Origin: Sporolactobacillus sp. THM7-7
GTDB taxonomy: Bacteria; Bacillota; Bacilli; Bacillales; Sporolactobacillaceae
NCBI RefSeq assembly: GCF_004153225.1
Contig: NZ_SEMB01000008.1
Location: 1-64,000 of the forward strand
Reading direction: 5' to 3'
DNA length: 64,000 nucleotides
This document shows positions 28,629 through 37,627 of this stretch, one piece after another (the first letter of the stretch is position 1; every line of letters begins with the position of its first letter). A model generated the notes under the pieces. The model was not told the DNA's origin, did not search any database, and saw only the letters and a program-made list of their open reading frames with translations. A program made the position numbers and the translations under genes.

Positions 28629-29404
28629 GTAACCGGCGAAAAAGAAAATCGTTCACGAGAAGGCCGGAGACTGAAGACAAAAATGATCGCTGGCTCGTCA
28701 CGTATTCGGATCTGATTACCCTTCTTCTTGTCTTCTTTGTTCTGATGTTTTCGATGAGCTCAATTGAAAATCAGCGGTTCAACGCCCTGATTTCTTCACT
28801 GCAATCATCTTTTCAAGGCAATCGGATCCTGCAGAGCACGGGTTACCCCAATACCGACAAGGATCAAATGAGTCCGACAATTCCGGTTGTGAAACATACC
28901 GCCTCTAAAGAGGCTAAGGAGGACAACAAGCGGCTCGACGCTTTATATCTGAAACTGGATAAATATATAAAAGAAAACCATCTCAGCCCGGATGTCTCTC
29001 TGACGGATACGCCGAGAGGGGTGCGCCTGACGTTTCGCGAAAAAATCCTTTTTGATTTAGGAAAGGCCGACATCAAGTCGAACGCCAAACCGGTTTTAAG
29101 ACAAATCGGCGGTATCCTTAATGAGGTGCCGAACGAAGTCAGCATCGAAGGGCATACGGACAACACGCCGTTTCGGGGCGACCGGTCGCCTTTTCATTCC
29201 AACTGGGAGCTTTCCGGAGCGCGCGCTCAGATGGTCATGAATTATTTGATCAAAGAAGACAGGCTGCCGCCCAACCGTTTTCATTTTGTCGGCTACGGAG
29301 AATATAAGCCCATTGTAAAAAACGACACATCGGCGCACAAGGCGATAAATCGCCGGGTGAATATCGTCGTCATCAGAGAGGAAAATCAGAACCGGGAAAA
29401 ATGA
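28625..29404 (+). CDS. motB: flagellar motor stator protein MotB/MotS
   Basis: A 259-residue partner of the upstream stator gene. A basic N-terminus precedes a single TM helix (about 20-42) that begins WLVTYSDLITLLL, where the Asp is the ion-carrying residue. A plug/linker region follows, then an OmpA-type peptidoglycan-binding domain (about 135-250) with SIEGHTDNTPF and LSGARAQMVMNYLI plus the NRRVNIVV end. It starts at ATG overlapping the motA stop by 4 bp, so the pair is translationally coupled. Confidence 0.92.
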   Translation: MSNRRKRKSFTRRPETEDKNDRWLVTYSDLITLLLVFFVLMFSMSSIENQRFNALISSLQSSFQGNRILQSTGYPNTDKDQMSPTIPVVKHTASKEAKEDNKRLDALYLKLDKYIKENHLSPDVSLTDTPRGVRLTFREKILFDLGKADIKSNAKPVLRQIGGILNEVPNEVSIEGHTDNTPFRGDRSPFHSNWELSGARAQMVMNYLIKEDRLPPNRFHFVGYGEYKPIVKNDTSAHKAINRRVNIVVIREENQNREK

Positions 29405-29509
29405 CCTTTTCAATGAATGATTTTTGGGGGCGTGGATGACTTTGTTGAATGATGACGAAAAAAGAAAAAAAGTATTTGCAAATGTTCCGATTTATCGATA
29501 TGCTGATTT

Positions 29510-29535
29510 TAAAAGAGTCGGTTTGTTACCGATTG
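29510..29535 (+). promoter_or_regulatory. possible sigma-D promoter of the SGNH-like gene
   Basis: TAAA (29510-29513), a 14-bp spacer and ACCGATTG (29528-29535). The -10 matches the sigma-D box in six of eight positions. Transcription would start near 29543, only 17 nt before the TTG start at 29560, leaving just enough room for the GAGGGTGAG ribosome site. Confidence 0.45.
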
Positions 29536-29559
29536 ATAAGCACATCGAGGGTGAGTAAT

Positions 29560-30342
29560 TTGAAGAAATTTTGGCTGATCGTCGTCATCATTCTTTGTCT
29601 GGCGGTGATTATCGGCGGAAGGTTTTACTGGAATTATAAAATTGACCACACATCCATGAGTGCCGTACAGACCGGATCGGATGTGATTGCAGGCGGAAGT
29701 AGCGAGAGTGTTGAATCCGGGAAAAACATAAAGGCGCACATTGAAAACCTTCCGAAATCCATGCAAAAGGCGGCGGAAGAGGCAGAGACAGAGGACGGAC
29801 AGGTTCAGGTGATTCTGATCGGCGATAAAAACGCGGAGGCCCTGGCAACTCAGCTTCAGGAGAAAATGGACCAGACGTTTGGCGATCTCTTTTTCAAAGT
29901 AACCGGCCGCGACATGGGCAAGAGCACATCGCTGGAGTTGAATCACGCTAAGCTTAGCGATCTGTTCCAAAATGTCAATGGAAAACCTGACGCCGTGATC
30001 TATACCCCACCCGTTTATAATGACGACCATCAGGTGAGTACGGACGATACGAATACGGTCATCAGTCTTTTTGAAGAAAAAGTGCATGTGACATATCCGG
30101 ATGCGGCGTTCTTTGTGTCTCCGCCCAGCTATTCTCCGGAGCGCCCTTACATAAACGAACGGATCGACGACATGGAGACTTACGCAAAAGAACAAAAAAT
30201 ACAGTATCTCGATTATCTCTCCAAATGGCCGAAGGGAGAGAAACGCAGTCAGCTTGTCGGCAATGATGGCGAAACGATGAATAAGTCCGGGCAGAAAATC
30301 TGGATGGACTACATCAGCGATCGATGGGGATTAAGCAAATAA
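29560..30342 (+). CDS. membrane-anchored SGNH-like protein
   Basis: A 260-residue protein with one N-terminal TM helix (about 4-24) and an extracytoplasmic domain of SGNH/GDSL type. VQVILIGDKNAEALATQL stands where block I would be, PDAVIYTPPVYND has the shape of the central strand, and the C-terminal NKSGQKIWMDYI resembles the block V N-x-x-G-H-x-x-W pattern with His replaced by Gln. The block I Ser is not obvious either, so catalysis is doubtful. TTG at 29560 is preferred (GAGGGTGAG upstream); the frame from 29449 adds 37 residues without a ribosome site. Position after motAB and a possible sigma-D promoter hint at a motility or cell-surface role. Confidence 0.7.
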   Translation: MKKFWLIVVIILCLAVIIGGRFYWNYKIDHTSMSAVQTGSDVIAGGSSESVESGKNIKAHIENLPKSMQKAAEEAETEDGQVQVILIGDKNAEALATQLQEKMDQTFGDLFFKVTGRDMGKSTSLELNHAKLSDLFQNVNGKPDAVIYTPPVYNDDHQVSTDDTNTVISLFEEKVHVTYPDAAFFVSPPSYSPERPYINERIDDMETYAKEQKIQYLDYLSKWPKGEKRSQLVGNDGETMNKSGQKIWMDYISDRWGLSK

Positions 30343-30350
30343 TTAAATCG

Positions 30351-31517
30351 TCAGGAATCGCCGGTCCGTCCGGCCGATTTCCAGACCCGCGCCACGTTCT
30401 CGGCCGTCCGCGCTAGATTGTCTCTCGCGTCTTTTATTGCTTCTTCCAGAGAAACGGCGCCGGGAACAATTGAAAAGAGCGCATCGATCCCGTGATCGAA
30501 GACAGCGCCGCAGCCGTCGGACAGCGAGCCGGCAAGCGCGATGACCGGAATGCCGGCTCGTTTCGCGCAGCGGGCGACGCCAATCGGCGTTTTTCCGAAG
30601 ATCGTCTGCCCGTCGATTTTCCCTTCACCCGTAATGACGAGGACGGCGTCCCGAAGTTTTTCTTCCAGATGAACCGTCTGTATCACAATCTCAATGCCCG
30701 GACGGATATTCCCGTTAAGAAAGCAGAGGGCGCCCGCCCCCAATCCGCCGGCCGCGCCCGCTCCGGGGACCCGATCGATTTCGCGATGCATTTGCCGCCG
30801 GACAACGTCTGCAAAATTTTTCAATGCGGCATCGAGTCGTTTAGCCTTCTGATCGGACGCCCCCTTCTGCGGACCGAAGACAGCGGATGCGCCCTGATCA
30901 CCCGTAAGCGGATTGGTAACATCTGTTGCAATATCAAAATGCGTTTCGGCAATCCGCGGATCCGCCACGGAAAGGTCAATCGCATTCAGTTCGGACAGAG
31001 TCGCGCCGCCTCGGGCTATATTGTGTCTGCTTTTATCGAGCAGCCGGATGCCGAGCGCCTGTGCCATGCCGCAGCCTCCATCATTCGTTGCACTTCCTCC
31101 AAGTCCGAGTATGATGTGCCGTACCCCGTAATCAAGGGCCTGACCGATAAGCTCGCCAACACCATAAGTAGTCGCTGTTAAAGGATCGCGCGCATCAAGA
31201 GGGACGTATTCCAGTCCGGCAGCCGCCGCCATTTCGATGACGGCGGTTTTTCCATCTCCCAGAAGTCCGAAAAAACCAGACACAGGCTCTCCCATTGGCC
31301 CGGTCACTTCGCGATGAATCAGCCGGCCTCCCGTTGCATCGACCAACGATCGAACGGTTCCCTCGCCGCCGTCGGCCATAGGGACTTTAATTAACTCCGC
31401 ATCGGGCCAAATGCGCCTCAGCCCGGACTCAATCGCTTCCGCAGCCTCAAGCGCCGTCAGAGACTCTTTAAACGAATCCGGGGCGATGACGACTTTCATT
31501 TTGTTATTTCGCATCAT
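30351..31517 (-). CDS. glxK: glycerate kinase
   Basis: A 388-residue kinase of the GlxK/GarK family, which phosphorylates D-glycerate with ATP. The N-terminus MKVVIAPDSFKESLTALEAA is diagnostic. GLGGSATNDGGCGMAQALG in the middle is the glycine-rich catalytic loop, and VITGEGKIDGQTIFGKTP is the late conserved block. ATG 31517 (or the adjacent ATG 31514) follows GGAAAGGTGG; the longer frame to 31580 runs into the preceding terminator. It is convergent with the SGNH-like gene, and their stops are 9 bp apart. Confidence 0.94.
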   Translation of the reverse strand: MMRNNKMKVVIAPDSFKESLTALEAAEAIESGLRRIWPDAELIKVPMADGGEGTVRSLVDATGGRLIHREVTGPMGEPVSGFFGLLGDGKTAVIEMAAAAGLEYVPLDARDPLTATTYGVGELIGQALDYGVRHIILGLGGSATNDGGCGMAQALGIRLLDKSRHNIARGGATLSELNAIDLSVADPRIAETHFDIATDVTNPLTGDQGASAVFGPQKGASDQKAKRLDAALKNFADVVRRQMHREIDRVPGAGAAGGLGAGALCFLNGNIRPGIEIVIQTVHLEEKLRDAVLVITGEGKIDGQTIFGKTPIGVARCAKRAGIPVIALAGSLSDGCGAVFDHGIDALFSIVPGAVSLEEAIKDARDNLARTAENVARVWKSAGRTGDS

Positions 31518-31555
31518 GATCCACCTTTCCTTATGCTCGCGTCTTAAAAAGCAGG

Positions 31556-31596
31556 AAAAAGGATCCGCGGCCCCTGACAACCGCGGGATCCTTTTT
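31556..31596 (-). terminator. terminator of the Xaa-Pro peptidase gene
   Basis: AAAAAGGATCCGCGG and CCGCGGGATCCTTTTT pair across a 10-nt loop with one bulged base. On the minus strand it lies between the peptidase stop and the glycerate kinase start. Confidence 0.88.
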
Positions 31597-31670
31597 ATTT
31601 TCCTATCATTTTTAAGACAAATATGGCTCGTAGGCTCTAAAGCCCCCTTAGCCGTTTTTTCTTAAAAAAT

Positions 31671-32933
31671 TCACTTAAGATTCTTGTTGTGTTCCCGCAT
31701 AAACTGTTCGATTTCATCGGTCGTTCTCGGGAGTCCGGTCGTCAGAACATCATAGCCGTCATCCGTGACGAGCACATCGTCTTCAATGCGGATGCCGATG
31801 CTCTCTTCCGGAATATAAAGTCCGGGTTCGTTCGTCAGTACTTCACCTGGTTTAAGCACATCGGAGCGGTATGACCCAACATCATGCGTATCGAGGCCGA
31901 GCGAGTGGCTGACCGAGTGGAAGTAGTACTTCCGCAGTTCTTCCGGTTTTTTGATCAAACCGATTTTCAACAGTTCTTCGGTGAAAAACTGAATCGTGAA
32001 ATCGTTCAGGTCCGAAAACGGAATCCCCGGTCTGATCCTCTTTGTGACTTCCTGATTGCATCTCAGGACGATGTCGTAAATCGTTTTCTGTCGTTCGGTG
32101 AATTGGCCGTTGACCGGAAAGGTATAGCTAATATCGCCGTTGTAGTATTGATACTGGGCGCCAAGGTCGAGAAGAACAAGACTGCCGTCCGATGCGGTCC
32201 CGTTATTCTCCGAGTAGTGCAGTACGGTCCCATTGTATCCACTCGCAAGAATCGTTGGAAACGCGAATTCGGTGACGCCCCGGCTTTTCAGTACAAAGTT
32301 GAAATACGCTTCAAGTTCATACTCTTTCATCCCCGGTTTGGCGTGGGCGAGAATGTTTTTAATCCCGTCCGCTGTGATTTTTCCAGCTTCACGGATGAGC
32401 GCAATTTCTTCATCCGACTTGACGACGCGGAAGTTGCTGATTACAGGGTAAAGATTGTGAATGGACAGATAAGGATAGGTTGTCGCGGCCTGAGCGGCAA
32501 ATTTGTTGGCCGGTTTTGCCGGGAATTCCCATGATTTCGCTTCAAGATCTACATAGAGGTGTTCGTAGACGCGATTGTCAAACTCCGATCGGATAAAAAC
32601 GTCCAGCTTTTCCAGAAGCTCGATATTTTCAATCCCGGAGGCGTCCTTCGCTTCGTCCGGGGTAATCGTCTCGCCGACCCATCTGGCCATCCATGGATCG
32701 GCCCGCTCGATGAAGAGGGTTTCGTTGATCTTGCCTCCAAACTTTGTGGCGATAAAGACGACTTTCGGTTTGGCAATGCCGGTCATGTAGTAAAAATGGC
32801 GGTTTGGATAAAAAGGATAGGATTCGTCGGCCGATTTGTGTGCCGCTTCGCCGGCAAACAGGATGGCGAGCGACCGATCCTCAAGCGTTTCATAAAGTTT
32901 TTTTCGATTGCGGATGAAAAAATGACTATCCAT
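31671..32933 (-). CDS. pepP: Xaa-Pro aminopeptidase (M24B)
   Basis: A 420-residue metallopeptidase that removes an N-terminal residue preceding proline. The N-terminal AMP_N domain (about 1-130) includes YPNRHFYYMTG. The pita-bread catalytic domain follows. Dinuclear metal ligands are in order: Asp in LVLLDLGAQY, Asp in NGDISYTFPVNG, His in HSVSHSLGLDTHD, Glu in LTNEPGLYI and Glu in IRIEDDVLVT. ATG 32933 follows GAAGGAAG. Divergent from tagO. Confidence 0.94.
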   Translation of the reverse strand: MDSHFFIRNRKKLYETLEDRSLAILFAGEAAHKSADESYPFYPNRHFYYMTGIAKPKVVFIATKFGGKINETLFIERADPWMARWVGETITPDEAKDASGIENIELLEKLDVFIRSEFDNRVYEHLYVDLEAKSWEFPAKPANKFAAQAATTYPYLSIHNLYPVISNFRVVKSDEEIALIREAGKITADGIKNILAHAKPGMKEYELEAYFNFVLKSRGVTEFAFPTILASGYNGTVLHYSENNGTASDGSLVLLDLGAQYQYYNGDISYTFPVNGQFTERQKTIYDIVLRCNQEVTKRIRPGIPFSDLNDFTIQFFTEELLKIGLIKKPEELRKYYFHSVSHSLGLDTHDVGSYRSDVLKPGEVLTNEPGLYIPEESIGIRIEDDVLVTDDGYDVLTTGLPRTTDEIEQFMREHNKNLK

Positions 32934-33151
32934 GGCAGCTTCCTTCTTTCGCAGAAAATCCTTTCTCTCTTATTTTAACATTTTTTAAGCATAACTTGGC
33001 AAAATGGGGCCTTTGTGTACGTCCACTCGTGAAAAAATCAAAAAAATACCGATTTTTGCTTCATAAGGAAGAAACATAGTAAACTATTATTAAGATAATT
33101 TTATGGAAGTTAAGGGATGGTTAAGAAATTTCCCGTATCGCCTTTACAATG

Positions 33152-33160
33152 TGCTATAAT
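33152..33160 (+). promoter_or_regulatory. extended -10 promoter of tagO
   Basis: TGCTATAAT, an extended -10, with no recognisable -35 at 17 bp. The leader of about 98 nt contains CAGAAGTT (33174-33181) and AACTTCTG (33219-33226), an 8-bp inverted repeat that would form a long-loop hairpin ahead of the start. Confidence 0.55.
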
Positions 33161-33265
33161 GTCTTTTGAATTGCAGAAGTTCAAAAAAAATCGCCCGAAA
33201 TTGAGTGTTATCGTCCTCAACTTCTGTACGAGACGGAAAAATTGAGATTAAGGCAGGCATGGATC

Positions 33266-34321
33266 ATGGTTTATTTGATGTTTATCATCTGTTTTTTCGT
33301 GGCCCTCGGTTTGACGCCGCTTGTTAAAAGGTTGGCTGTGCGCATCGGTGCGACTGATAAGCCGAACGCGAGGAAAGTGCACACGAAAGTGATGCCGCGG
33401 ATGGGCGGGCTTGCCATTTACCTTGCGTTTATTGTTGGCATCCTCATTTTATGGCCACAAAGCAGCTACACAGTCCCGCTTCTTCTCGGCAGTGTCGTCG
33501 TCATGATTACCGGTATTCTTGATGATCTCTACTCTCTGCCGGCAAAGCTGAAAATGGTCGCCCACTTTTTCGCGGCCTTGATCATTGTTAACGGCGGAAT
33601 CAGTGTTACGTTCATTAATATGCCTTTTAATGGGGTACTTTACCTTCACTGGTTCAGCGTTCCCCTGACGCTGCTCTGGATCATGGGGATCACGAATGCC
33701 ATTAACTTAATTGACGGCCTGGACGGACTTGCGGCCGGAGTATCCAGTATTGTGCTGCTAACGATCGCCGGTCTGTCGCTCACACAGGGGAATCTGTTCG
33801 TTTTTACGGTCAGTGCGGTGCTTCTCGCTAGTATACTCGGTTTTCTGCCGTTCAATTTTCATCCGGCGAAAATCTTCATGGGAGACAGCGGGGCCTATTT
33901 TCTCGGCTATGTGATATCGGTTCTGGCTTTGCTCGGGTTCAAAAACGTAACACTGTTTTCGCTTGTCGTCCCGATCGTCATGCTCGCCGTTCCGATTTCG
34001 GATACGCTGTTTGCCATCGTTCGGCGGCTGGTGCATAAAAAACCGCTGACGGCGCCGGATAAATCACATCTGCATCATTGCCTGCTTCGTTTCGGATTCT
34101 CACAGAGGCAGACGGTCATTCTGATTTACGGCATGAGTGCCCTGTTTGCTCTTGCAGCCATCGTCCTGTCGACGTCGACACTGCTCGGTTCACTGCTTGT
34201 TATTCTTTGTGTCATGCTTACCATTGAGCTTGTCGTCGAAGGGGTTGGCCTTGTCAGCGCGAACTACAAACCGTTACTGAAGGCCTACAAACGGATTGTC
34301 AGCCTCGGGAGAGTGAAATAA
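33266..34321 (+). CDS. tagO: undecaprenyl-phosphate GlcNAc-1-phosphate transferase
   Basis: A 351-residue polytopic enzyme of the TagO/WecA/MraY family with about ten TM helices. It starts wall teichoic acid synthesis by loading GlcNAc-1-P onto undecaprenyl phosphate. Catalytic loops are visible: GILDDLYSLPAK with the Asp pair, NAINLIDGLDGLAAG, the NFHPAKIFMGDSGAYFLG loop and the basic HLHHCLLRFGFSQRQTV. ATG 33266 is chosen because AAGGCAGG lies 8 nt upstream and the length then matches B. subtilis TagO; TTG 33242 is an alternative. It is the first gene of the block syntenic with B. subtilis. Confidence 0.95.
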   Translation: MVYLMFIICFFVALGLTPLVKRLAVRIGATDKPNARKVHTKVMPRMGGLAIYLAFIVGILILWPQSSYTVPLLLGSVVVMITGILDDLYSLPAKLKMVAHFFAALIIVNGGISVTFINMPFNGVLYLHWFSVPLTLLWIMGITNAINLIDGLDGLAAGVSSIVLLTIAGLSLTQGNLFVFTVSAVLLASILGFLPFNFHPAKIFMGDSGAYFLGYVISVLALLGFKNVTLFSLVVPIVMLAVPISDTLFAIVRRLVHKKPLTAPDKSHLHHCLLRFGFSQRQTVILIYGMSALFALAAIVLSTSTLLGSLLVILCVMLTIELVVEGVGLVSANYKPLLKAYKRIVSLGRVK

Positions 34322-34375
34322 AGAATCTCTGTATCCATGTAAATAAAAAAAGACAGGCAGTTATGAGACGCTGAA

Positions 34376-34421
34376 AAGCCGGGATACCACGCTCGTGAGG
34401 GAGATGTCCCGGCTTCGTTTT
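34376..34421 (+). terminator. tagO terminator
   Basis: AAGCCGGGA (34376-34384) pairs with TCCCGGCTT (34407-34415), followed by CGTTTT. Confidence 0.85.
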
Positions 34422-34438
34422 GTACTGGCTGCTGCTTT

Positions 34439-34618
34439 CATATTGAGTGACTGATGATTGCTCCCCAGCAGTTACCGGTGATTGCTTCGCATTTCTAATG
34501 ATTTTTCCACAGTTACCGATGATTTTCCCGAAGCTCTGTGGCTACTGCTGATTCTTAGAGAACCGCAGATGACTCTCTGCGAGTAATCGTTGTGATTCTT
34601 TCCCGGTTACTGATGGTT
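34439..34618. repeat. decayed array related to the 21-bp repeat
   Basis: About eight imperfect units of 20-23 bp carrying variants of AGTTACCGATGATTTTCCCG. This is the reverse complement of the unit at 11255-11393 with a few changes, so the same family is present in opposite orientation and more diverged. It lies between the convergent tagO and lytR terminators. Confidence 0.65.
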
Positions 34619-34644
34619 TCCGGAACGCACTAAAACGCACTAAA

Positions 34645-34680
34645 AAGCTCAGCCTGGGTTATTCCGTCCGGGCTGAGCTT
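34645..34680 (-). terminator. lytR terminator
   Basis: AAGCTCAGCC (34645-34654) pairs with GGCTGAGCTT (34671-34680); on the minus strand TTTTTAG follows. 24 bp after the lytR stop. Confidence 0.88.
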
Positions 34681-34703
34681 GTTTGCTTTATACTTGTAGC
34701 GAA

Positions 34704-35810
34704 TTAATCATTATCTGATGCAGCGTTTAAATGCGTATTGACAGTGTCTGAATTAGAGGAGGTCCCCGATTGCGTGTCGCTTGTCCCGGTTACGGAAGGG
34801 GTGACGCCGAGCTGGTCCTGCAACTGGGTGCTGACTTGTTTCAGGTAGTTTTGATCCAGAGTATAATAGTACGTTCCGGTGCTCATATCGTCGGTTCCTT
34901 TCAGCTGTAGGGAATCGATATGGGACAGCGAGCCCGCATATTTGCGCAGGCTGAGTAGCTGACCGAATGTCAGGTTCGTCTCGAAATGTCCGTTAAGGGA
35001 ATCAATCATATTGTCATATTTTGTTACAGAGGACAGAGACGCGCTTTTTTTAGCAATCGCCTCAATAAGCTGCATCTGGCGCTGGCCGCGTCCAAAATCT
35101 CCGCCCGATCCGGGAGACTTTCTGTTCCGAACGAGAGACAGCGCTTCTTCTCCGTTCAGATTCTGAACGCCCGGATCCAGAACGATAGCCTGGTCGCCTG
35201 TCTGGTCTTTACTGTTTTGTGTGACCAGTTTGGCCGGGACGTCCATTTTTACACCGCCGAGCGCGTCAACGATTTTCACGAAGGCCTTAAAATCGACCTG
35301 AACGTAATAATCTACGGGGATGCCGAATAAATGTTCAATGGTTGAGATTGTGTAATCCGGGCCCATCCCCTTATTGGCGTCGCCATAAGCGTGAGCGTGA
35401 TTTATTTTCGTCCAACCGTACTGTTTCGTATTGGTCGGATCGATAATCTGAACTTTCGAGTCCCGGGGGATACTGACCATTTTGACTTCCCGGGTATCAT
35501 GATGAAAAGTAGCCAGTACAAGCGCATCGGACCGGCTCGGTTCTTTTTTGCGCTTATCGATCCCAATGAACAGTATGGAAAAATTGTCTTTAACCGGATC
35601 AATCGTCTCCTCGCGAAGATCCGATTTGTCTCCGCGTGCCAATTCGTTTTTTGCTTGGTCCGTGACATGCTTTATTTTTCCTGTTAAGTATGCGCCATAT
35701 GTAGCGGCGCCTCCGGCAATAATCAGAATAACGGCTAAAAGAGACAGCCAGATTTTTCTTCGTTTACGTCGATTGTTCGTTTTTCTCTGTTCTTGTCTGC
35801 TAACTCCCAT
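34704..35810 (-). CDS. lytR: LytR-CpsA-Psr family wall teichoic acid ligase
   Basis: A 368-residue LCP protein: basic N-terminus, one TM helix (about 20-42), extracytoplasmic LCP domain (about 75-290) and a Ser/Thr-rich polar tail. Markers are FSILFIGIDKRKKEPSRSDA, VSIPRDSK, the YYVQVDFKAFVKIVDALGG segment and LVRNRKSPGSGGDFGRGQRQ. It transfers wall teichoic acid from undecaprenyl pyrophosphate to peptidoglycan. Placement beside tagO, opposite strand, is as in B. subtilis. ATG 35810 follows GGAGGAAAAAGACAAATT. Confidence 0.93.
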   Translation of the reverse strand: MGVSRQEQRKTNNRRKRRKIWLSLLAVILIIAGGAATYGAYLTGKIKHVTDQAKNELARGDKSDLREETIDPVKDNFSILFIGIDKRKKEPSRSDALVLATFHHDTREVKMVSIPRDSKVQIIDPTNTKQYGWTKINHAHAYGDANKGMGPDYTISTIEHLFGIPVDYYVQVDFKAFVKIVDALGGVKMDVPAKLVTQNSKDQTGDQAIVLDPGVQNLNGEEALSLVRNRKSPGSGGDFGRGQRQMQLIEAIAKKSASLSSVTKYDNMIDSLNGHFETNLTFGQLLSLRKYAGSLSHIDSLQLKGTDDMSTGTYYYTLDQNYLKQVSTQLQDQLGVTPSVTGTSDTQSGTSSNSDTVNTHLNAASDND

Positions 35811-36136
35811 AATTTGTCTTTTTCCTCCAGAGTGGTTCTTAAGACCATCAGATAAATTTGACTTTTCTAATAAGACGATTCACTTCTTTTCTTATACCTT
35901 AAGAAGATATAAAATTTCTGGCGGATTTAAGTATAAGAAAAACCAAAAGACTTCGGCTGCGTCAAAGACTTGCCAGTCAGCAAATTTTTCTTTATTACTT
36001 TTATTCATATCGTTAAAAATCTTTTTTATTTCAATTAATCTCATTTTACCGAAGTATAGGCGCGCGAGCAATGGGAAAAATTTATTTTTATCAAAACTCG
36101 CCGTCAAATGATGTCGAAAAAGACTCATCTTCTGTA
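35811..36136. other. AT-rich gap between lytR and yvyE
   Basis: 326 bp, clearly more AT-rich than its neighbours. A 78-codon minus-strand frame (35892-36128) has no ribosome site and a low-complexity AT-driven composition. It probably holds the lytR promoter, but no confident -35/-10 pair was found. Confidence 0.45.
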
Positions 36137-36790
36137 TTATTTGTCGAATGTTTTGGGCACTTTTTTCTGAAGATACGTTTCCGCGATCTTTTCCAGAACG
36201 GCCCGCCCATTCGTCCGGTCAGTCATCCACGCCGTAAAAGCGTCCCGCTCTTCATGCCGCGCATACACGTCGAAAGATACGCGTTCCGTATAATGCACGT
36301 CTTTGACAAGGTAATGGGATTCGCGTAGCAAATTGTCCAAAGCGCCGCTTACATGATAATCGACGGTCACGCGCCACAGATCGGAAGGGATTTGCCGGAT
36401 AATTTCGGCGGAAGAAAGTCCGCCGCTTGTTGTATGGGCGTATGCCCGGATCAGTCCGCCCGCGCCGAGCTTGATCCCCCCGAAATAGCGGGTCACAACA
36501 ACAAGCACATCTCGCAGTCCTTGCTTTTTCAGTACCTCAAGAATGGGCACCCCCGCCGTCCCGCTCGGCTCACCGTCGTCGCTTGCTTTCTGAATCGCCT
36601 GATGCTCTCCAACAATATAAGCAAAGCAGTTGTGCGTCGCTTTCCAGTGCTCTTTCCGCTTCGCTTCGATCGCTTCGACCGCCGCCCGTTCCGATTCGAT
36701 TGGAAACACGCTCGCAATGAATCGGGACCGGCGGATTTCTTGTTCGTAAATGCCCTGATGCATCACAGTGGTGTAAGGGCTTAATCCCAT
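36137..36790 (-). CDS. yvyE: YigZ/IMPACT family protein
   Basis: A 217-residue protein of the IMPACT/YigZ family, the YvyE orthologue by sequence and position. The N-terminal UPF0029 domain (about 15-130) has RRSRFIASVFPI, HNCFAYIVGEHQAIQKASDDGEPSGTAG (split here for reading) and VTRYFGGIKLGAGGLIRAY. A ferredoxin-like C-terminal domain follows. The molecular function in bacteria is unsettled; eukaryotic relatives modulate translation through Gcn2. ATG 36790 follows GGAAGGAGAG. Confidence 0.92.
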   Translation of the reverse strand: MGLSPYTTVMHQGIYEQEIRRSRFIASVFPIESERAAVEAIEAKRKEHWKATHNCFAYIVGEHQAIQKASDDGEPSGTAGVPILEVLKKQGLRDVLVVVTRYFGGIKLGAGGLIRAYAHTTSGGLSSAEIIRQIPSDLWRVTVDYHVSGALDNLLRESHYLVKDVHYTERVSFDVYARHEERDAFTAWMTDRTNGRAVLEKIAETYLQKKVPKTFDK

Positions 36791-36894
36791 AACTTGTCTC
36801 TCCTTCCGTCTTGCTTTTCTGCCCTTGCCTCTCTTGCAAGACGCGGAAAGCGGGGCATTGCCTATGTATCTCCTGTCAGGTAATTTATATAATA

Positions 36895-37028
36895 GGTTGT
36901 TCGAAAAGTCCGGGAAAAGCGGCTACAGGATCTCTTGTCTTGGTTCCTCGCTTCTCATGGACACGCAGGTAGCCGAAGCAGCGCTTCTTCGGCCTTCTCT
37001 GCCTTTTTGTTCTCCTTTTCGAACACTC
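36895..37028. repeat. dispersed repeat with GTTCGAAAAG inverted ends, copy 1
   Basis: About 134 bp bounded by GTTGTTCGAAAAGTC at the left and CTTTTCGAACACTC at the right, inverted copies of GTGTTCGAAAAG. The interior contains GCCGAAGCAGCGCTTCTTCGGC, shown here in parts as GCCGAAG / CTTCTTCGGC, a strong hairpin. There is no open frame of note. It behaves like a non-coding MITE-type or bacterial interspersed repeat. Confidence 0.75.
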
Positions 37029-37233
37029 GGTAAACGCCCCGCTTCCCTGAAAAAAATTTTATCAAATGTTTCCTGCTCCTGCCAGTCTGCCATTTGTAAC
37101 CCGACCCGCAATGTTTTATATTTATTTATATGGAAAGAAAGCTTTAAAAAGTGACAGAACAAAAAAAGGGCTACTCTTTTTACTTCGAACATGGGCTGAC
37201 CCAATGGGTCCGTCTTAAAATATTTTTCTTTAA

Positions 37234-37420
37234 GAGGTGTTCGAAAAGTCTAGAAAGGGCAGGAAGGTGTTTCTCTTAAAATCGTACACGTCCTGTATGC
37301 AGTGCAGAAGTCCCTCATTCTGTGGAAGTCTCAAAGCAGCGCTTCTTCTCCGGCGGTCAGGACGGCCCGGTGCTGGCGTTGCAACAGGACGTTGCGCATT
37401 GAGTTACCTGCCTTTTTAAA
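37234..37420. repeat. dispersed repeat with GTTCGAAAAG end, copy 2
   Basis: Starts GAGGTGTTCGAAAAGTCTAG, shares AAGCAGCGCTTCTTC with copy 1 and contains GTTGCAACAGGACGTTGC. The right inverted end has decayed into CTGCCTTTTTAAAACG. Same orientation as copy 1, about 340 bp away. The remainder of 36791-37627 shows only an AT-rich stretch with the palindrome TTTACA-CT-TGTAAA (37478-37491), a possible operator for degS. Confidence 0.7.
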
Positions 37421-37627
37421 ACGAAATTTTTCCGTTCACGTTAAAAAGATGGACAAGAAGTAAAGAAATTGGTAATATTTACACTTGTAAAAAAATCTTT
37501 TCTATTCAAGAATGAGTGATAAGTGTCTAGAATGAAGAAATAGTGCTTAAGGCTTATCCGAATAATAGGCATATGGTGTCTGGCTAGTCGACTCCTGTTC
37601 CGTTACATTTGTGTATGGAGGGAAAAT

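Noticed and set aside
35892-36128. 78-codon minus-strand frame between lytR and yvyE
   Set aside because: AT-driven composition, no ribosome site, no similarity.
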